DNA of 64,000 bases, from positions 221,287-285,286 of the forward strand of contig JARGPI010000005.1 in assembly GCA_029213005.1 (NCBI GenBank), written 5' to 3'. The translations under genes were made by a program, and so were the position numbers. The DNA comes from Verrucomicrobiales bacterium (lineage in GTDB: Bacteria; Verrucomicrobiota; Verrucomicrobiia; Verrucomicrobiales; DEV007). Within the stretch, counting starts at the first letter, position 1. Every line of letters begins with the position of its first letter. Below, piece after piece: positions 54,636 through 63,618 of this stretch. The notes under the pieces were generated by a model that was not told the DNA's origin, ran no database searches, and was given only the letters and a program-made list of their open reading frames with translations.

Positions 54636-55607
54636 TTAAAGCACCTTACCGACGGCTTCGAGAAACCGGGCTTCCGCCTCCTCGATCGGTCCCTTCATCC
54701 GGGTGCCGGCCGCCAGATTGTGTCCCCCGCCCCCGAAAGTGGCGCAAATCTCGCCCACATTGGCACTGAGGTCCTTCGATCGGGAACTGACCCGGATTTT
54801 CCCGCCTTCCAGTTCCTCGAAAAATACGGCAACAATCACCGTATCTATCGCCCGGATGATGTCCACAACCCCCTCGGTGTCGCCGGGCCCCAGTTGAAGG
54901 CGCTTTTTGACTTCCAGAGGGAGCCGAACGCTGGCGCACTTGCCCCCGAAGGAAATTTTCATCTGCTGAAGCAAATCCCGAATACATTCAACTCTCCGAA
55001 GCGGAAAGCTCTCATACAATTGCTGGTTTATTTTTCCGACATCGACTCCGGCATCGATCATTCCCGCGGCAGCACGATACGTGTTCGCCGTCGTGTTAGG
55101 ATAGCGAAAACTACCGGTATCTGTTGAGATCGCGGCGTAGAGATTCTCGCCAACTTCTCTTGTCATCGGCCAACCGGCCTGTACCGCGATCTCAAAGATA
55201 ATTTCGCCCGTGGCGGGGGCATTGATATTCACGATGTTGATATCGCCAAATCCGCTATTGCTGGCGTGGTGATCCACATTCACAACCGGCTTATCGGCGG
55301 GCAGACAATTCCAGACCGTGTCACTGATCCGGTCTTTACCCGCTGAGTCGAGCGCCATTATCAGATCGACCTCGTAGACAGTTCCGGGAGCCGCGACCTG
55401 GACCTTGTCGGAACACGGAAGAAAGGCAAGAGTCGCGGGAACCCCGTCGTTGTTCAGAATCACGACCTCTTTTCCGATCGTTTCCAACATCAACCCCAGC
55501 CCAACTACGGAACCAATCGCATCACCATCCGGTCGATCATGCGAAAGCAGAGCGATCTTGTTGGCGTTTTCGATCAGTGTGAGGGCGCTTTGGATTTCTT
55601 TTTTCAC
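54636..55607 (-). CDS. nrnA: DHH/DHHA1 phosphoesterase (NrnA-like nanoRNase/pAp phosphatase)
   Basis: 323 residues. The DHH domain has HDRPDGDAIGSVVG, then ALDSAGKDR and VDHHASNSGFG. The DHHA1 domain ends with GGGGHNLAAGTRMKG. It degrades short RNA oligonucleotides and dephosphorylates pAp. The start is GTG at 55607. One dyad core of the 22-bp repeat lies only 3 nt upstream of it. Confidence 0.9.
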   Translation of the reverse strand: MKKEIQSALTLIENANKIALLSHDRPDGDAIGSVVGLGLMLETIGKEVVILNNDGVPATLAFLPCSDKVQVAAPGTVYEVDLIMALDSAGKDRISDTVWNCLPADKPVVNVDHHASNSGFGDINIVNINAPATGEIIFEIAVQAGWPMTREVGENLYAAISTDTGSFRYPNTTANTYRAAAGMIDAGVDVGKINQQLYESFPLRRVECIRDLLQQMKISFGGKCASVRLPLEVKKRLQLGPGDTEGVVDIIRAIDTVIVAVFFEELEGGKIRVSSRSKDLSANVGEICATFGGGGHNLAAGTRMKGPIEEAEARFLEAVGKVL

Positions 55608-55610
55608 GAC

Positions 55611-55645
55611 TTAATAGGGTACAGTCCAGAAGCGTACAGGGTACA
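55611..55645. repeat. Double-dyad repeat at the start of nrnA
   Basis: Cores at 55633-55645 (CGTACAGGGTACA) and 55611-55623 (TTAATAGGGTACA, one arm decayed), starts 22 bp apart and both in the same orientation. The decayed core adjoins the GTG start codon of nrnA; the whole copy lies in the 84-bp gap before the ligase gene's end. Confidence 0.75.
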
Positions 55646-55691
55646 ATCCCCGAGTCAACCGCCGACCATGTTCTCCAGCCTGGCAAACTTC

Positions 55692-57377
55692 CTACGATTT
55701 CTTCGTTTTCTTTGCCGCCTTTTTCGCTGGCGTTTTCTTTTTCGCCGGTGCCTTTTTCTTTGCTGAGGCTTTTTTCGAAGTCGTCTTCTTCGCCGGGGCA
55801 ACTTTCTTCGTGGCGGTCTTTTTTGTCGCCACCGCTTTTTTCTTTGCTGGAGCTTTTTTCGCCGGAACCGGATTGGCTTCCTCAGTGCTGCTTTCCGGAT
55901 CGTTCCAGCCTTTAACGAAGGAGGCATCAGCAAGGGCCTGATACAAAGCCTCAATCTGCTCTCTGGAATCGCTCACCCGGATTTCCCGCTTCATCGGGTC
56001 TTTCCGATTGGGGCTGAAGTCGGTCAAATGAACGACATAGGCCGGAAATTCGCCTCTCGTTACGGTCTCTTTGTTGGTCTTCCACATCATTAGTTTCCGA
56101 ACCATCAGCTTCCCTTTGAGTTCCTTCACTTTGACTTCGCGCTTCAATACTTCCGATCTGGGAAGCTGCAGATCTTCAGAAGTCGCCTCCGCCATCTCGA
56201 TTTCAACCAGATCGGTTAACTGGGAAAAACGGCAGTCGTCAGGATTGGGGCTTTTATCGTCCCTAACTCTAATGAATTGCGGCGATATCACACTACATAG
56301 AGGAAGTCGCCGCGCGGTTCGCCAGATACCTTTACCGTCTTCTTTTGAGTCGGGTTCCCACTCCAGAACCATCCGATCGATGGTGGCTCCGCGGGTGGTA
56401 TTTGATATCAGGTCCAGACAGGAAATCTCTATTACCCACTCCGGGCGGACCATCTCGTAGGCGACGCGGTCTGAGTTGATTTCGGCATACTCGCTTTCCA
56501 CCACAATGTCCCGGAGATCAGAAAGAAAATCTCTGCGCTGATCATCACTGAATCCGCCCCCGACCCGCCCGAGAACCTGCACCGTACCATCGAGGCGATA
56601 GATACCGAGAAGTAGATCGTGCAGCATCCCGTTCCGGTCATCGGTGCCCTCAGCAAAACCGATCACACAGACATCCAGAGTGTGACGTGGCTTGACCTTG
56701 AACCAGCCATTTTCATCGCTCCGGGCAACCACCCCTTCGCCTTCTTCCTCACCGACCCATTTATCGAAACATTTCAGAACAGTCCTGGCCCCATCGCCAC
56801 GCTCCGTCTCAACCGGTTGAACCCGATCGGTTTTGCCTAACTTTTCGACTAACCATTCCCAGGTGTTTTGGTATTTGCCACCCCAGTCCTCGCCATCGAT
56901 TTCGAGAATATCGAAGGGCGCAAAACACAACCGATCGATTTGGTCCTGATTCTGTGGTTTCCGCGCAAAGCGGGATACATCGTGCACCCGGGCGCGCTTC
57001 CCGTCCTCCCGCCGAACATGTAGTTCGCCGGGAATCATCGCGGTTTCAACCTTTGCCTTTTTTAATACCCGGACCGCCTCCTCTAAAAGCGGCAGCCCTG
57101 TCCTGACGGTGCCGCCGGGGTTGACCAACAGAGCTTCACCTTTTTGATAGATTAATACATTAAATTCCCCATCGATTTTGCGACTGATATAGAATTCACC
57201 GCCGGGGATTTTTCGCGTCGCATTGGTTTTATCATAGGCAATCATCCGCGCTCCGAGCTGTCGTCGATAGGCCTGAACGCGGGGTAACCACATGGAATCT
57301 TCCAGCGCAGTTCCGGGTGCGACCCCGTAGCTGCCGAGTTTGAAATCGATCCGGGATTTATCCAGCATAGCACTCAT
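55692..57377 (-). CDS. ATP-dependent DNA ligase with lysine/alanine/proline-rich histone-H1-like tail
   Basis: A 561-residue protein. The adenylation motif has K67 in SRKIDGE, with later ligase motifs MIPGELHV, FDILEIDG, EGVVARSD and GWFKVKP, so the nucleotidyltransferase domain spans about 55-265. An OB-like domain follows (about 270-390). Residues about 400-490 are of unknown fold. The last 60 residues are repeats of PAKK, KKAP and KKTA type, as in bacterial H1-like proteins and AlgP. The motif is close to the N-terminus, so no separate N-terminal DNA-binding domain precedes it. It overlaps the upstream gene by 4 nt. Confidence 0.85.
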   Translation of the reverse strand: MSAMLDKSRIDFKLGSYGVAPGTALEDSMWLPRVQAYRRQLGARMIAYDKTNATRKIPGGEFYISRKIDGEFNVLIYQKGEALLVNPGGTVRTGLPLLEEAVRVLKKAKVETAMIPGELHVRREDGKRARVHDVSRFARKPQNQDQIDRLCFAPFDILEIDGEDWGGKYQNTWEWLVEKLGKTDRVQPVETERGDGARTVLKCFDKWVGEEEGEGVVARSDENGWFKVKPRHTLDVCVIGFAEGTDDRNGMLHDLLLGIYRLDGTVQVLGRVGGGFSDDQRRDFLSDLRDIVVESEYAEINSDRVAYEMVRPEWVIEISCLDLISNTTRGATIDRMVLEWEPDSKEDGKGIWRTARRLPLCSVISPQFIRVRDDKSPNPDDCRFSQLTDLVEIEMAEATSEDLQLPRSEVLKREVKVKELKGKLMVRKLMMWKTNKETVTRGEFPAYVVHLTDFSPNRKDPMKREIRVSDSREQIEALYQALADASFVKGWNDPESSTEEANPVPAKKAPAKKKAVATKKTATKKVAPAKKTTSKKASAKKKAPAKKKTPAKKAAKKTKKS

Positions 57378-58093
57378 TCCGATTTATCAGCTTCGACCTC
57401 TGGAGTCTTCAATTCCATATTGGAGAGATGAAGAATCAACGCATAGCGGTTATCCTGAATCCTTCCCTCCAGAAAACCCCGGTAACTCAAACCTCCCCGC
57501 CGGAAAACCAGCGGTTTGTTGCCTTTGGGACCGCCACCGAGAAGCATGAGGCTCTGACTTTCGTGCAATTCTTTGGCCATCTGAAAGAGAAAATCGTAGG
57601 TCAGGCCATTGATATGCTGGATCTGCATTTTCCCCGAGAAAACGAAGCGCCGACAGGCCTCCGACTTTTTCAGCTTCTTACCGGTCCAACTCAGCGGGGT
57701 TTCGTCAGCCACGTTGGGTTCCTCGACATCGAGGGGGCGACGTTCTTTTTCCTCGCCATTCGGAGTGTAGAGTACTTCCCAGCGGGATAAATGATGCACA
57801 ATCTCTCCATCCGGATTGGTGTAGGCCCGGGACGTTTCGTTGAGAAATCTTCCGAAAGTTTCGAGATCCACATCGGGGTCGCCGGTGACGAGCGCTTCCG
57901 CCAGCGCATCGAGGTCACCATATTTTTCTTCGAGGACTTCGATATCATTACCGAAGGTTGACCTTAAAATTTTGCGGGTGCCGACCTGGAGTTGCTCTTC
58001 GTCAATCCAGCGATATTCGTGGGGAATGGTGACGCTCTCCGCGTTAACAATTGCATCGCGTCCCCGGTTATCGGTCAGGTTTATCTCCGCCAT
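57374..58093 (-). CDS. Uncharacterised protein coupled to the ATP-dependent DNA ligase
   Basis: A 239-residue acidic protein with no signal peptide or membrane helix, and no motif I recognise. It is translated immediately before the ligase with a 4-nt overlap, so a role in the same DNA repair or end-processing task is likely. Short features are CRRFVFSGKMQIQHINGLTYDF and a Gly-rich LLGGGPKGNKPLVFRRGG. It could be a ligase accessory or a DNA-end-binding factor. No Ku, LigD polymerase or phosphoesterase gene is nearby. Confidence 0.6.
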   Translation of the reverse strand: MAEINLTDNRGRDAIVNAESVTIPHEYRWIDEEQLQVGTRKILRSTFGNDIEVLEEKYGDLDALAEALVTGDPDVDLETFGRFLNETSRAYTNPDGEIVHHLSRWEVLYTPNGEEKERRPLDVEEPNVADETPLSWTGKKLKKSEACRRFVFSGKMQIQHINGLTYDFLFQMAKELHESQSLMLLGGGPKGNKPLVFRRGGLSYRGFLEGRIQDNRYALILHLSNMELKTPEVEADKSE

Positions 58094-58235
58094 TTAAAGG
58101 TGCTTTTTACCATGATTTCCCTTAAACATACGAAAATTTTAGAAAACTTCCAAATATTACCCTCAGGATCTCGTATTTAACAATACTTCATCTTGATTGA
58201 TCCCGGCAAGTCGATAAGTAATTTTCCCCGACTCG

Positions 58236-59498
58236 ATGCATAAGCTGAAAGACAGTCTCCAGGTCCGAAACCTGTCGATCGAACGCTCTCCCTCCGGGAT
58301 GGCGGCTGGGTTGTTGCATCTCCCGGGTTTGGTGTTTCTCGATTCATCATCGGCGGAGGAAACGGCATCGGACCATTCCAATCAGTTCGCGATCATCGCG
58401 GCGCGGCCCACCCGACATTTTGAAGGCAATATTCACCGGCCCGAAAGCTGTGAAGCATTGCGAACCGCTCTTGCTGAAAACCAGATCGAAGGTTTTGACC
58501 TCGGCTTCCCCGTAGGCGGCTTGATCGGTGGGGTGGACTATCATGGCGAGTTCCAGTTTTCGGAATATCCCGAAATGCTCATTTTCGATTATCAGAACGA
58601 CCGATGGCTCGAAATCGGAAGCTTGAGTGCCGAATTCCGGTCGGTGGAGCGGAGTTTTGATAAATCGTTAACTTTTCACGACTCCACCAATCGGGAAGCT
58701 TTCTGCAACCAAGTCAGAAAAGCGATCGACTACATCGCGAGCGGAGATATCTACCAGGTTAATCTCACTCACCGCTTCGAGGCGGAATGGAACGGAGATC
58801 AATACAACGCCTTCGCTCTCTACGAAAGGCTGCGCGAAGTGTCACCCGCCCCGTTTTCGGGCTTCTTTACTTTCAGAGACCGCGTCGTTCTTTCCGCATC
58901 GCCGGAACAATTTTTGAAAATTAGTGGTAAGGTAATCGAGACCCGCCCCATCAAAGGGACCCGCCCCCGCTTCCGGGATCGGGAAAAGGATGAAAAGTCT
59001 GCCTACGATCTGATCACCTCTCCCAAGGAAATTGCGGAGCTGATTATGATCACAGATCTGGAGAGAAATGATCTCGGTCAGGTTTGTGAATTTGGGTCTG
59101 TCGAGGCGACCGAATTGCTTAAACTTGAGCGTTATGCCCAGGTCTTCCACCTGGTCTCCACGGTACAGGGCACCTTGAGGGAGGACGTGGACCATATCGA
59201 GGCTCTCCAGGCCTGCTTCCCGGGTGGAAGTATCACCGGTGCCCCGAAAAAGCGCGCCCGCGAGATTATCGACGAGCTGGAATCGGTCCCGCGAGGGCTC
59301 TACACCGGCACACTGGGCTGCCTTGGATTCAACGGGGAAAGTCTATTCAATATCGTGATCCGGACAGCGATCTGCGAAGAGGATCGCATTCATTTTCACG
59401 TCGGCGCAGGAATCGTGGCCGATTCAAACCCGGAAGCGGAGTGGGAGGAGACGCTCCACAAAGCTGCGGGTATCTTCCGGGCGACCGGGAACGACTAG
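58236..59498 (+). CDS. pabB: Aminodeoxychorismate synthase component I
   Basis: A 420-residue chorismate-binding enzyme that makes 4-amino-4-deoxychorismate for folate. Signatures are ASGDIYQVNLTHRF, ETRPIKGTRPR, MITDLERNDLGQVC, GGSITGAPKKRA and RGLYTGTLGCLGFNG. The conserved lysine of PIKGT favours PabB over TrpE. No pabA or pabC is adjacent. It is divergent from the ligase-partner gene over 142 bp with no obvious regulatory site. Confidence 0.88.
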   Translation: MHKLKDSLQVRNLSIERSPSGMAAGLLHLPGLVFLDSSSAEETASDHSNQFAIIAARPTRHFEGNIHRPESCEALRTALAENQIEGFDLGFPVGGLIGGVDYHGEFQFSEYPEMLIFDYQNDRWLEIGSLSAEFRSVERSFDKSLTFHDSTNREAFCNQVRKAIDYIASGDIYQVNLTHRFEAEWNGDQYNAFALYERLREVSPAPFSGFFTFRDRVVLSASPEQFLKISGKVIETRPIKGTRPRFRDREKDEKSAYDLITSPKEIAELIMITDLERNDLGQVCEFGSVEATELLKLERYAQVFHLVSTVQGTLREDVDHIEALQACFPGGSITGAPKKRAREIIDELESVPRGLYTGTLGCLGFNGESLFNIVIRTAICEEDRIHFHVGAGIVADSNPEAEWEETLHKAAGIFRATGND

Positions 59499-59965
59499 GA
59501 AGGGACAAAACCTACGTCGACCACTTTGTTATCACCGTCGGCCGCCTCGGTCGCGAGCTGATCACAAATCTCGTTGTATTTGTTCCCCGCGTGTCCTTTG
59601 ACCCACTTCCAGTGAATGATGTGCCCCTGGATCGCCGCATCCATCTCTTTCCAAAGATCGACATTTTTCAGGACTTCGCTTTTCTTCTTTTTCGCCCAGC
59701 CATTTCGCTTCCAGCCTTCCATCCACCCCTCGGTCAGAGCGTTGACGAGATATTTCGAGTCGGAGTAGATCGTGACTTCGCAGGGCTCCTTGAGCGCTTT
59801 TAATCCCGCGAGGGCCGCCATGATTTCCATCCGGTTATTGGTCGTACACTCGTAACCCTGACTGATTTTCTTTTCGAATTTTCCAAAAATCAGAACTGTC
59901 CCGTAGCCGCCGGGGCCGGGATTTCCTCTGGATGATCCGTCGGTGTAAATGGTGACTTGTTTCAC
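59495..59965 (-). CDS. rnhA: Ribonuclease HI
   Basis: Degrades RNA in RNA-DNA hybrids. A GTG at 59965 gives 156 residues, the normal length, starting VKQVTIYTDGSSRGNPG. The catalytic acids are D9 (YTDGS), the glutamate in NNRMEIMAA, the aspartate in YSDSKYLV, and a C-terminal aspartate in NEICDQLA. A longer start would overlap the next gene. Its stop interlocks with that of pabB (CTAG). Confidence 0.93.
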   Translation of the reverse strand: MKQVTIYTDGSSRGNPGPGGYGTVLIFGKFEKKISQGYECTTNNRMEIMAALAGLKALKEPCEVTIYSDSKYLVNALTEGWMEGWKRNGWAKKKKSEVLKNVDLWKEMDAAIQGHIIHWKWVKGHAGNKYNEICDQLATEAADGDNKVVDVGFVPS

Positions 59966-60003
59966 GGTCGGGTAATGGAGCGCATATCGACCAGTCGACA
60001 AGT

Positions 60004-60951
60004 CTATTTCCACTCCCAGATATCTCCGTCGGCTAACTTTGCCGCTTTCCGAACGCCGGAGCTTTGCAGCCACACTTTCGCTGCCGGGTCATCCTTCAGG
60101 TATGCATCCCAAAACTTCGTGCTGATATTCAAAATCGCGGGATGATGGTGGGGCAGTTGAGCAGTTTGCCCGGGCCGACCGCCGTCCCCGAAAGCGTGAT
60201 GTTCGGCATCTTTCAGCAGGAGTTGATACTTGTCTCCCTCCGGCATCTCCTGGTAGACCTCGGTCCGGGATTCGGGAGTCGCTGTGGGATCGATCGGGCT
60301 TCCGTCTTTGGTGCCCGTCATACACAATACCGGCGCTTTGATTTCTCCAAATGCCTGAGCCGCATCCATCTTCCGTGGAATCGAAGGACTCATCGGCAAA
60401 AACGCATCGAACCTCGGTTCGGCGAAACTTCGATTGGCGGGGAATTTCTGCCCCATCAACGCCTGAGTCGTCACGGCACCGAAACTGTGCCCGCACATTC
60501 CGATCTTTTCGAGATCAAACCTGCCGTTAAGCGGATGCCCTTCTTCGGAATTCCATCGCTCGAGTTGATCGAGCACAAACGGAATATCACGAAATCGATC
60601 CAGAGTTGATCTGAGGTTTGCGGCACCTTTTAATTTTTCGAAACGGTCCCGCGGCGCGGCTGATTTCCAGACCGCCTCGTCACTACCGGCATGCTGAACA
60701 AAAACGACGATATACCCCTGCGCCGCCCAGTGATTTCCCAGATACGGATTGTTGTTTCGCGAACCACCCAGCCCGTGGGAAAACAAAATGACCGGCCGGG
60801 ACTCGCCGTCCTCAGTGAAGTAACATTTCACCGGAACTTCCCGCTGTCTCTGAGCGTCTACCGGCTCAAAATCCAACGTCTTGACCCGCGAAGTGCTCTG
60901 AGCAAACAAACTTCCTCCGAAAAACAGCGCGATACAGACAATCAGTTTCAT
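60004..60951 (-). CDS. Secreted alpha/beta hydrolase (PAF-acetylhydrolase/dienelactone-hydrolase-like)
   Basis: A 315-residue protein with signal peptide (KLIVCIALFFGGSLFA). The oxyanion region is FSHGLGGSRNNNPYLG, the nucleophile elbow GHSFGA, an acid probably in TGTKDGSP, and the histidine in AEHHAFGDG. It is a serine hydrolase that may cleave esters or lipids in the periplasm. Spaced 38 bp before rnhA on the same strand. Confidence 0.82.
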   Translation of the reverse strand: MKLIVCIALFFGGSLFAQSTSRVKTLDFEPVDAQRQREVPVKCYFTEDGESRPVILFSHGLGGSRNNNPYLGNHWAAQGYIVVFVQHAGSDEAVWKSAAPRDRFEKLKGAANLRSTLDRFRDIPFVLDQLERWNSEEGHPLNGRFDLEKIGMCGHSFGAVTTQALMGQKFPANRSFAEPRFDAFLPMSPSIPRKMDAAQAFGEIKAPVLCMTGTKDGSPIDPTATPESRTEVYQEMPEGDKYQLLLKDAEHHAFGDGGRPGQTAQLPHHHPAILNISTKFWDAYLKDDPAAKVWLQSSGVRKAAKLADGDIWEWK

Positions 60952-61022
60952 GCCCGATCAAACCCCACCACGGGGAAAAGTTGCGTGCCACCATTGGTGA
61001 CACGAACCCGGCACCGCAGCGG

Positions 61023-62633
61023 TTAACTCCTGTCGTTGGGAGCCAGTTCCGGCTCAAGGAGGCGTTTTACCTCCCCATCCCCTTTCAGATTCGCGACCGA
61101 ATACTGTGGATCGTCCGGGAGTACTTCGATATCGACAAGTGTTCCTGCCTTTTCGAGCATAACCTGACAGTCATGAGACAAGTGCCGGACCCGCAGCGTT
61201 TTACCGGCATTCTTGTAACGGTCACCCAGTGCATTGATCGCCTCAAGGCCTGACAAATCACAAACCCGGGCTTCACCAAAATCGATCACGATATTTGGCA
61301 CATCGGATTTGGCCTGAAACTTATCGGAAAACTCACGAACACTGCCGAAGTAGAGCAGCCCCTCGAGGCCGTAAATCCGCTCTTCAGCGTCGTCTTTCAA
61401 CAGAGTGACGTGCACATGTTTGGAACGTTCCCAGGCAAATACGAGGGCTGACAGAACCACACCGGTAAACACCGCCAACGCAAGGTTATGCAGAAATACG
61501 GTAACCAATGTCACTGCGAGAATCACGATCATCTCCGACGCGGCGATCTTTCCGAAGCTCCGGAAAGTTGACCATTCGAAGGTCCCAATCACCACCATAA
61601 ACATAACCCCGACCAGTGCAGCAATCGGAATCTTCACGATGATAAAGCCTCCCACCATAATGAAAAACGCGAGCGCCAGAGCCGCCACGATTCCCGAAAG
61701 CCTGCCCCGGCCACCTGATTTGATGTTAATCAGCGACTGCCCGATCATCGCGCAACCTCCCATTCCTCCGAAAAGTCCGGACAGCAGGTTGGCTCCACCC
61801 TGAGCAATACATTCGCGATCGCCCTGTCCGCGCGTTTCAGTGATCTCATCGATGAGCTGCAGCGTCATCAACGACTCGATAATTCCCACCATGGCGACGA
61901 AGAAAGCTGTCTTCAAAATGAAAGACCAATGATCACCCCAGGGAATATCCGATGGCCACTGTGGAAGTGGGAAACTGCCGCTGAGCCCTCCGTTTCCGGT
62001 TTGTTCCGAGAGAATATCGGAAATGGTTCGGGAGTCGAGAATCAGACCGGAAACCAAGCTGACCACGATAATGGCAACCAGAGTCGACGGCACAACCTTC
62101 GTCAGTTTCGGGAAAAAGTGAATGATCGCCATCGTGATCACGATCAGGAAAATCATCGTTCCCAGCGCACCGCCGGTCAGGAATTGACCGTTCGATTTGA
62201 AAAAATCCAACTGACCCAGCGCGATCACGATCGCCAAACCGTTGACGAAACCGATCATCACCGGATGCGGAACCAGGCGGATAAAACGCCCCAGACGAAG
62301 CACGCCAAACAGGATTTGAATCAACCCTGCCACCATAATCACCGCAAAAAGAAACTGAAGTCCGAGACCTTCACCAACCTGGTCTCCATACACCACCGCT
62401 TTGCCGGCTACGACCGCAATCGCTCCCGTCGCACCCGAGATCATTCCGGGACGTCCGCCGAACGCCGCCGTGATAAATCCCATAAATACGGCAGCCCATA
62501 GACCAACCAGTGGATTAACTCCGGCGATAAACGAAAACGCAATTGCCTCCGGCACCAACGCCAAAGCAACAGTCAGGCCCGACAGGGAGTCATCTTTGAC
62601 GTTCCCTTCGCCTTTTTGGAATAGATCGAACAT
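61023..62633 (-). CDS. SulP family anion transporter with STAS domain
   Basis: A 536-residue protein with 12-14 helices (SGLTVALALVPEAIAFSFIAGVNPLVGL start) and a cytoplasmic STAS domain at about 420-510 (VIDFGEARVCDLSGLEAINAL). SulP members move sulfate, bicarbonate or dicarboxylates; nothing here decides which. It is long for the short bacterial group and ends in an acidic tail. Confidence 0.9.
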   Translation of the reverse strand: MFDLFQKGEGNVKDDSLSGLTVALALVPEAIAFSFIAGVNPLVGLWAAVFMGFITAAFGGRPGMISGATGAIAVVAGKAVVYGDQVGEGLGLQFLFAVIMVAGLIQILFGVLRLGRFIRLVPHPVMIGFVNGLAIVIALGQLDFFKSNGQFLTGGALGTMIFLIVITMAIIHFFPKLTKVVPSTLVAIIVVSLVSGLILDSRTISDILSEQTGNGGLSGSFPLPQWPSDIPWGDHWSFILKTAFFVAMVGIIESLMTLQLIDEITETRGQGDRECIAQGGANLLSGLFGGMGGCAMIGQSLINIKSGGRGRLSGIVAALALAFFIMVGGFIIVKIPIAALVGVMFMVVIGTFEWSTFRSFGKIAASEMIVILAVTLVTVFLHNLALAVFTGVVLSALVFAWERSKHVHVTLLKDDAEERIYGLEGLLYFGSVREFSDKFQAKSDVPNIVIDFGEARVCDLSGLEAINALGDRYKNAGKTLRVRHLSHDCQVMLEKAGTLVDIEVLPDDPQYSVANLKGDGEVKRLLEPELAPNDRS

Positions 62634-62690
62634 AGGTCGCGCCCATAGGAGATTTTCGGGCGTTTATCAACCTCGTTTTTCGCTTTTTTC

Positions 62691-63278
62691 CTAGCAATCG
62701 CTCAGTAACTGACGGTTTTTCCAGACATAATTAAATCCGGAAAGCAGCGTGAGAAACAAGCTTCCCCAGATCAGCACCTGACCGAGAATTCCGGGCCCGA
62801 GAATTTTATTTTCGAACAGCGGCGAGAGGAAACCGAGGAATGAGCCCCCTTCGTTGGCGGCCAGCATGAGGAGAAAGTAGATCACCGTTACGATCTGAAT
62901 CGTCGTTTTATATTTGCCCAGATTTTCAGCTGCAAGAACCAGGCCATCGGCTGATGCCACAAGCCGGAGACCGGTGACCATAAATTCGCGGGATAAAATC
63001 ACCACCACAATCCAGGCCGGCAAATATCCCGTCGCAATCAGCATGATAAAACCAGCCGCCATGAGAACCTTATCTGCGAGAGGGTCCATCAGTTTTCCGA
63101 AACTGGTGATGAGATTGTGTTTCCGCGCGAGGTGGCCGTCGAGAAAATCCGTAAAAGCGGCGATCCCGAAGACCAGCAGAGAGAGCGTCTTGCTGTGCGG
63201 GAAATTCACCGACATCGTTGCCAGAAAGACAAACGAAAGAGCGAGTCGGAAGACGGTTAGCTGGTTAGGTATGTTCAT
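62691..63278 (-). CDS. pgsA: CDP-diacylglycerol-glycerol-3-phosphate 3-phosphatidyltransferase
   Basis: Makes phosphatidylglycerophosphate from CDP-diacylglycerol and glycerol 3-phosphate. The ATG at 63278 (NIPNQLTVFRL) gives 195 residues with the complete CDP-alcohol motif DG-x2-AR-x8-G-x3-D-x3-D in DFLDGHLARKHNLITS...GKLMDPLADKV. Four to five membrane helices. Upstream extension to 63332 is not typical of the family. Confidence 0.92.
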   Translation of the reverse strand: MNIPNQLTVFRLALSFVFLATMSVNFPHSKTLSLLVFGIAAFTDFLDGHLARKHNLITSFGKLMDPLADKVLMAAGFIMLIATGYLPAWIVVVILSREFMVTGLRLVASADGLVLAAENLGKYKTTIQIVTVIYFLLMLAANEGGSFLGFLSPLFENKILGPGILGQVLIWGSLFLTLLSGFNYVWKNRQLLSDC

Positions 63279-63477
63279 TGCCTGCGATAGATGAGGAGTG
63301 TACTCCGATAAAGCAAACTCGCAACGTCTCACAGAAAAGAGACGGAATCGTGACTTTTTCCAGATAACAAACCAGAAGTTATTTCAGGTTGGGATTTGAT
63401 TTGTAAATTTTGAACACTGTGGCTCCGGCCAGTGCTGGATTAAGAAGCGGATCAACAGTGGCAGTCGGGCTATCCCC

Positions 63478-63562
63478 GTGATGCGAACACTCCTGTTCGC
63501 AAGCCCCCGAAGATCTGTCCGTAGGAAGATTAGCGACCTGCGAACAAGGGTGTTCGCATCAC
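63478..63562. repeat. BIME-like element: two hairpins in inverted orientation
   Basis: 24-nt arms at 63478-63501 and 63539-63562 are inverted repeats of each other (22 of 24 match). Each arm also folds on itself: TGCGAACA and TGTTCGCA around CTCC in the left arm, and around AGGG in the right. The spacer is 37 nt. Confidence 0.85.
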
Positions 63563-63618
63563 ACTTACCGACAAAAAAGTGCCATTTCTTAGCGGCATTC
63601 CGTGGCAGTGAATTGAAA

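Noticed and set aside
63478..63562. LexA/SOS boxes in the TGCGAACA...TGTTCGCA hairpins
   Set aside because: The verrucomicrobial LexA motif as I recall it is TGTTC-N4-GAACA; here the half-sites are the other way round (GAACA-N4-TGTTC) and sit in a REP-like element, not before an SOS gene.
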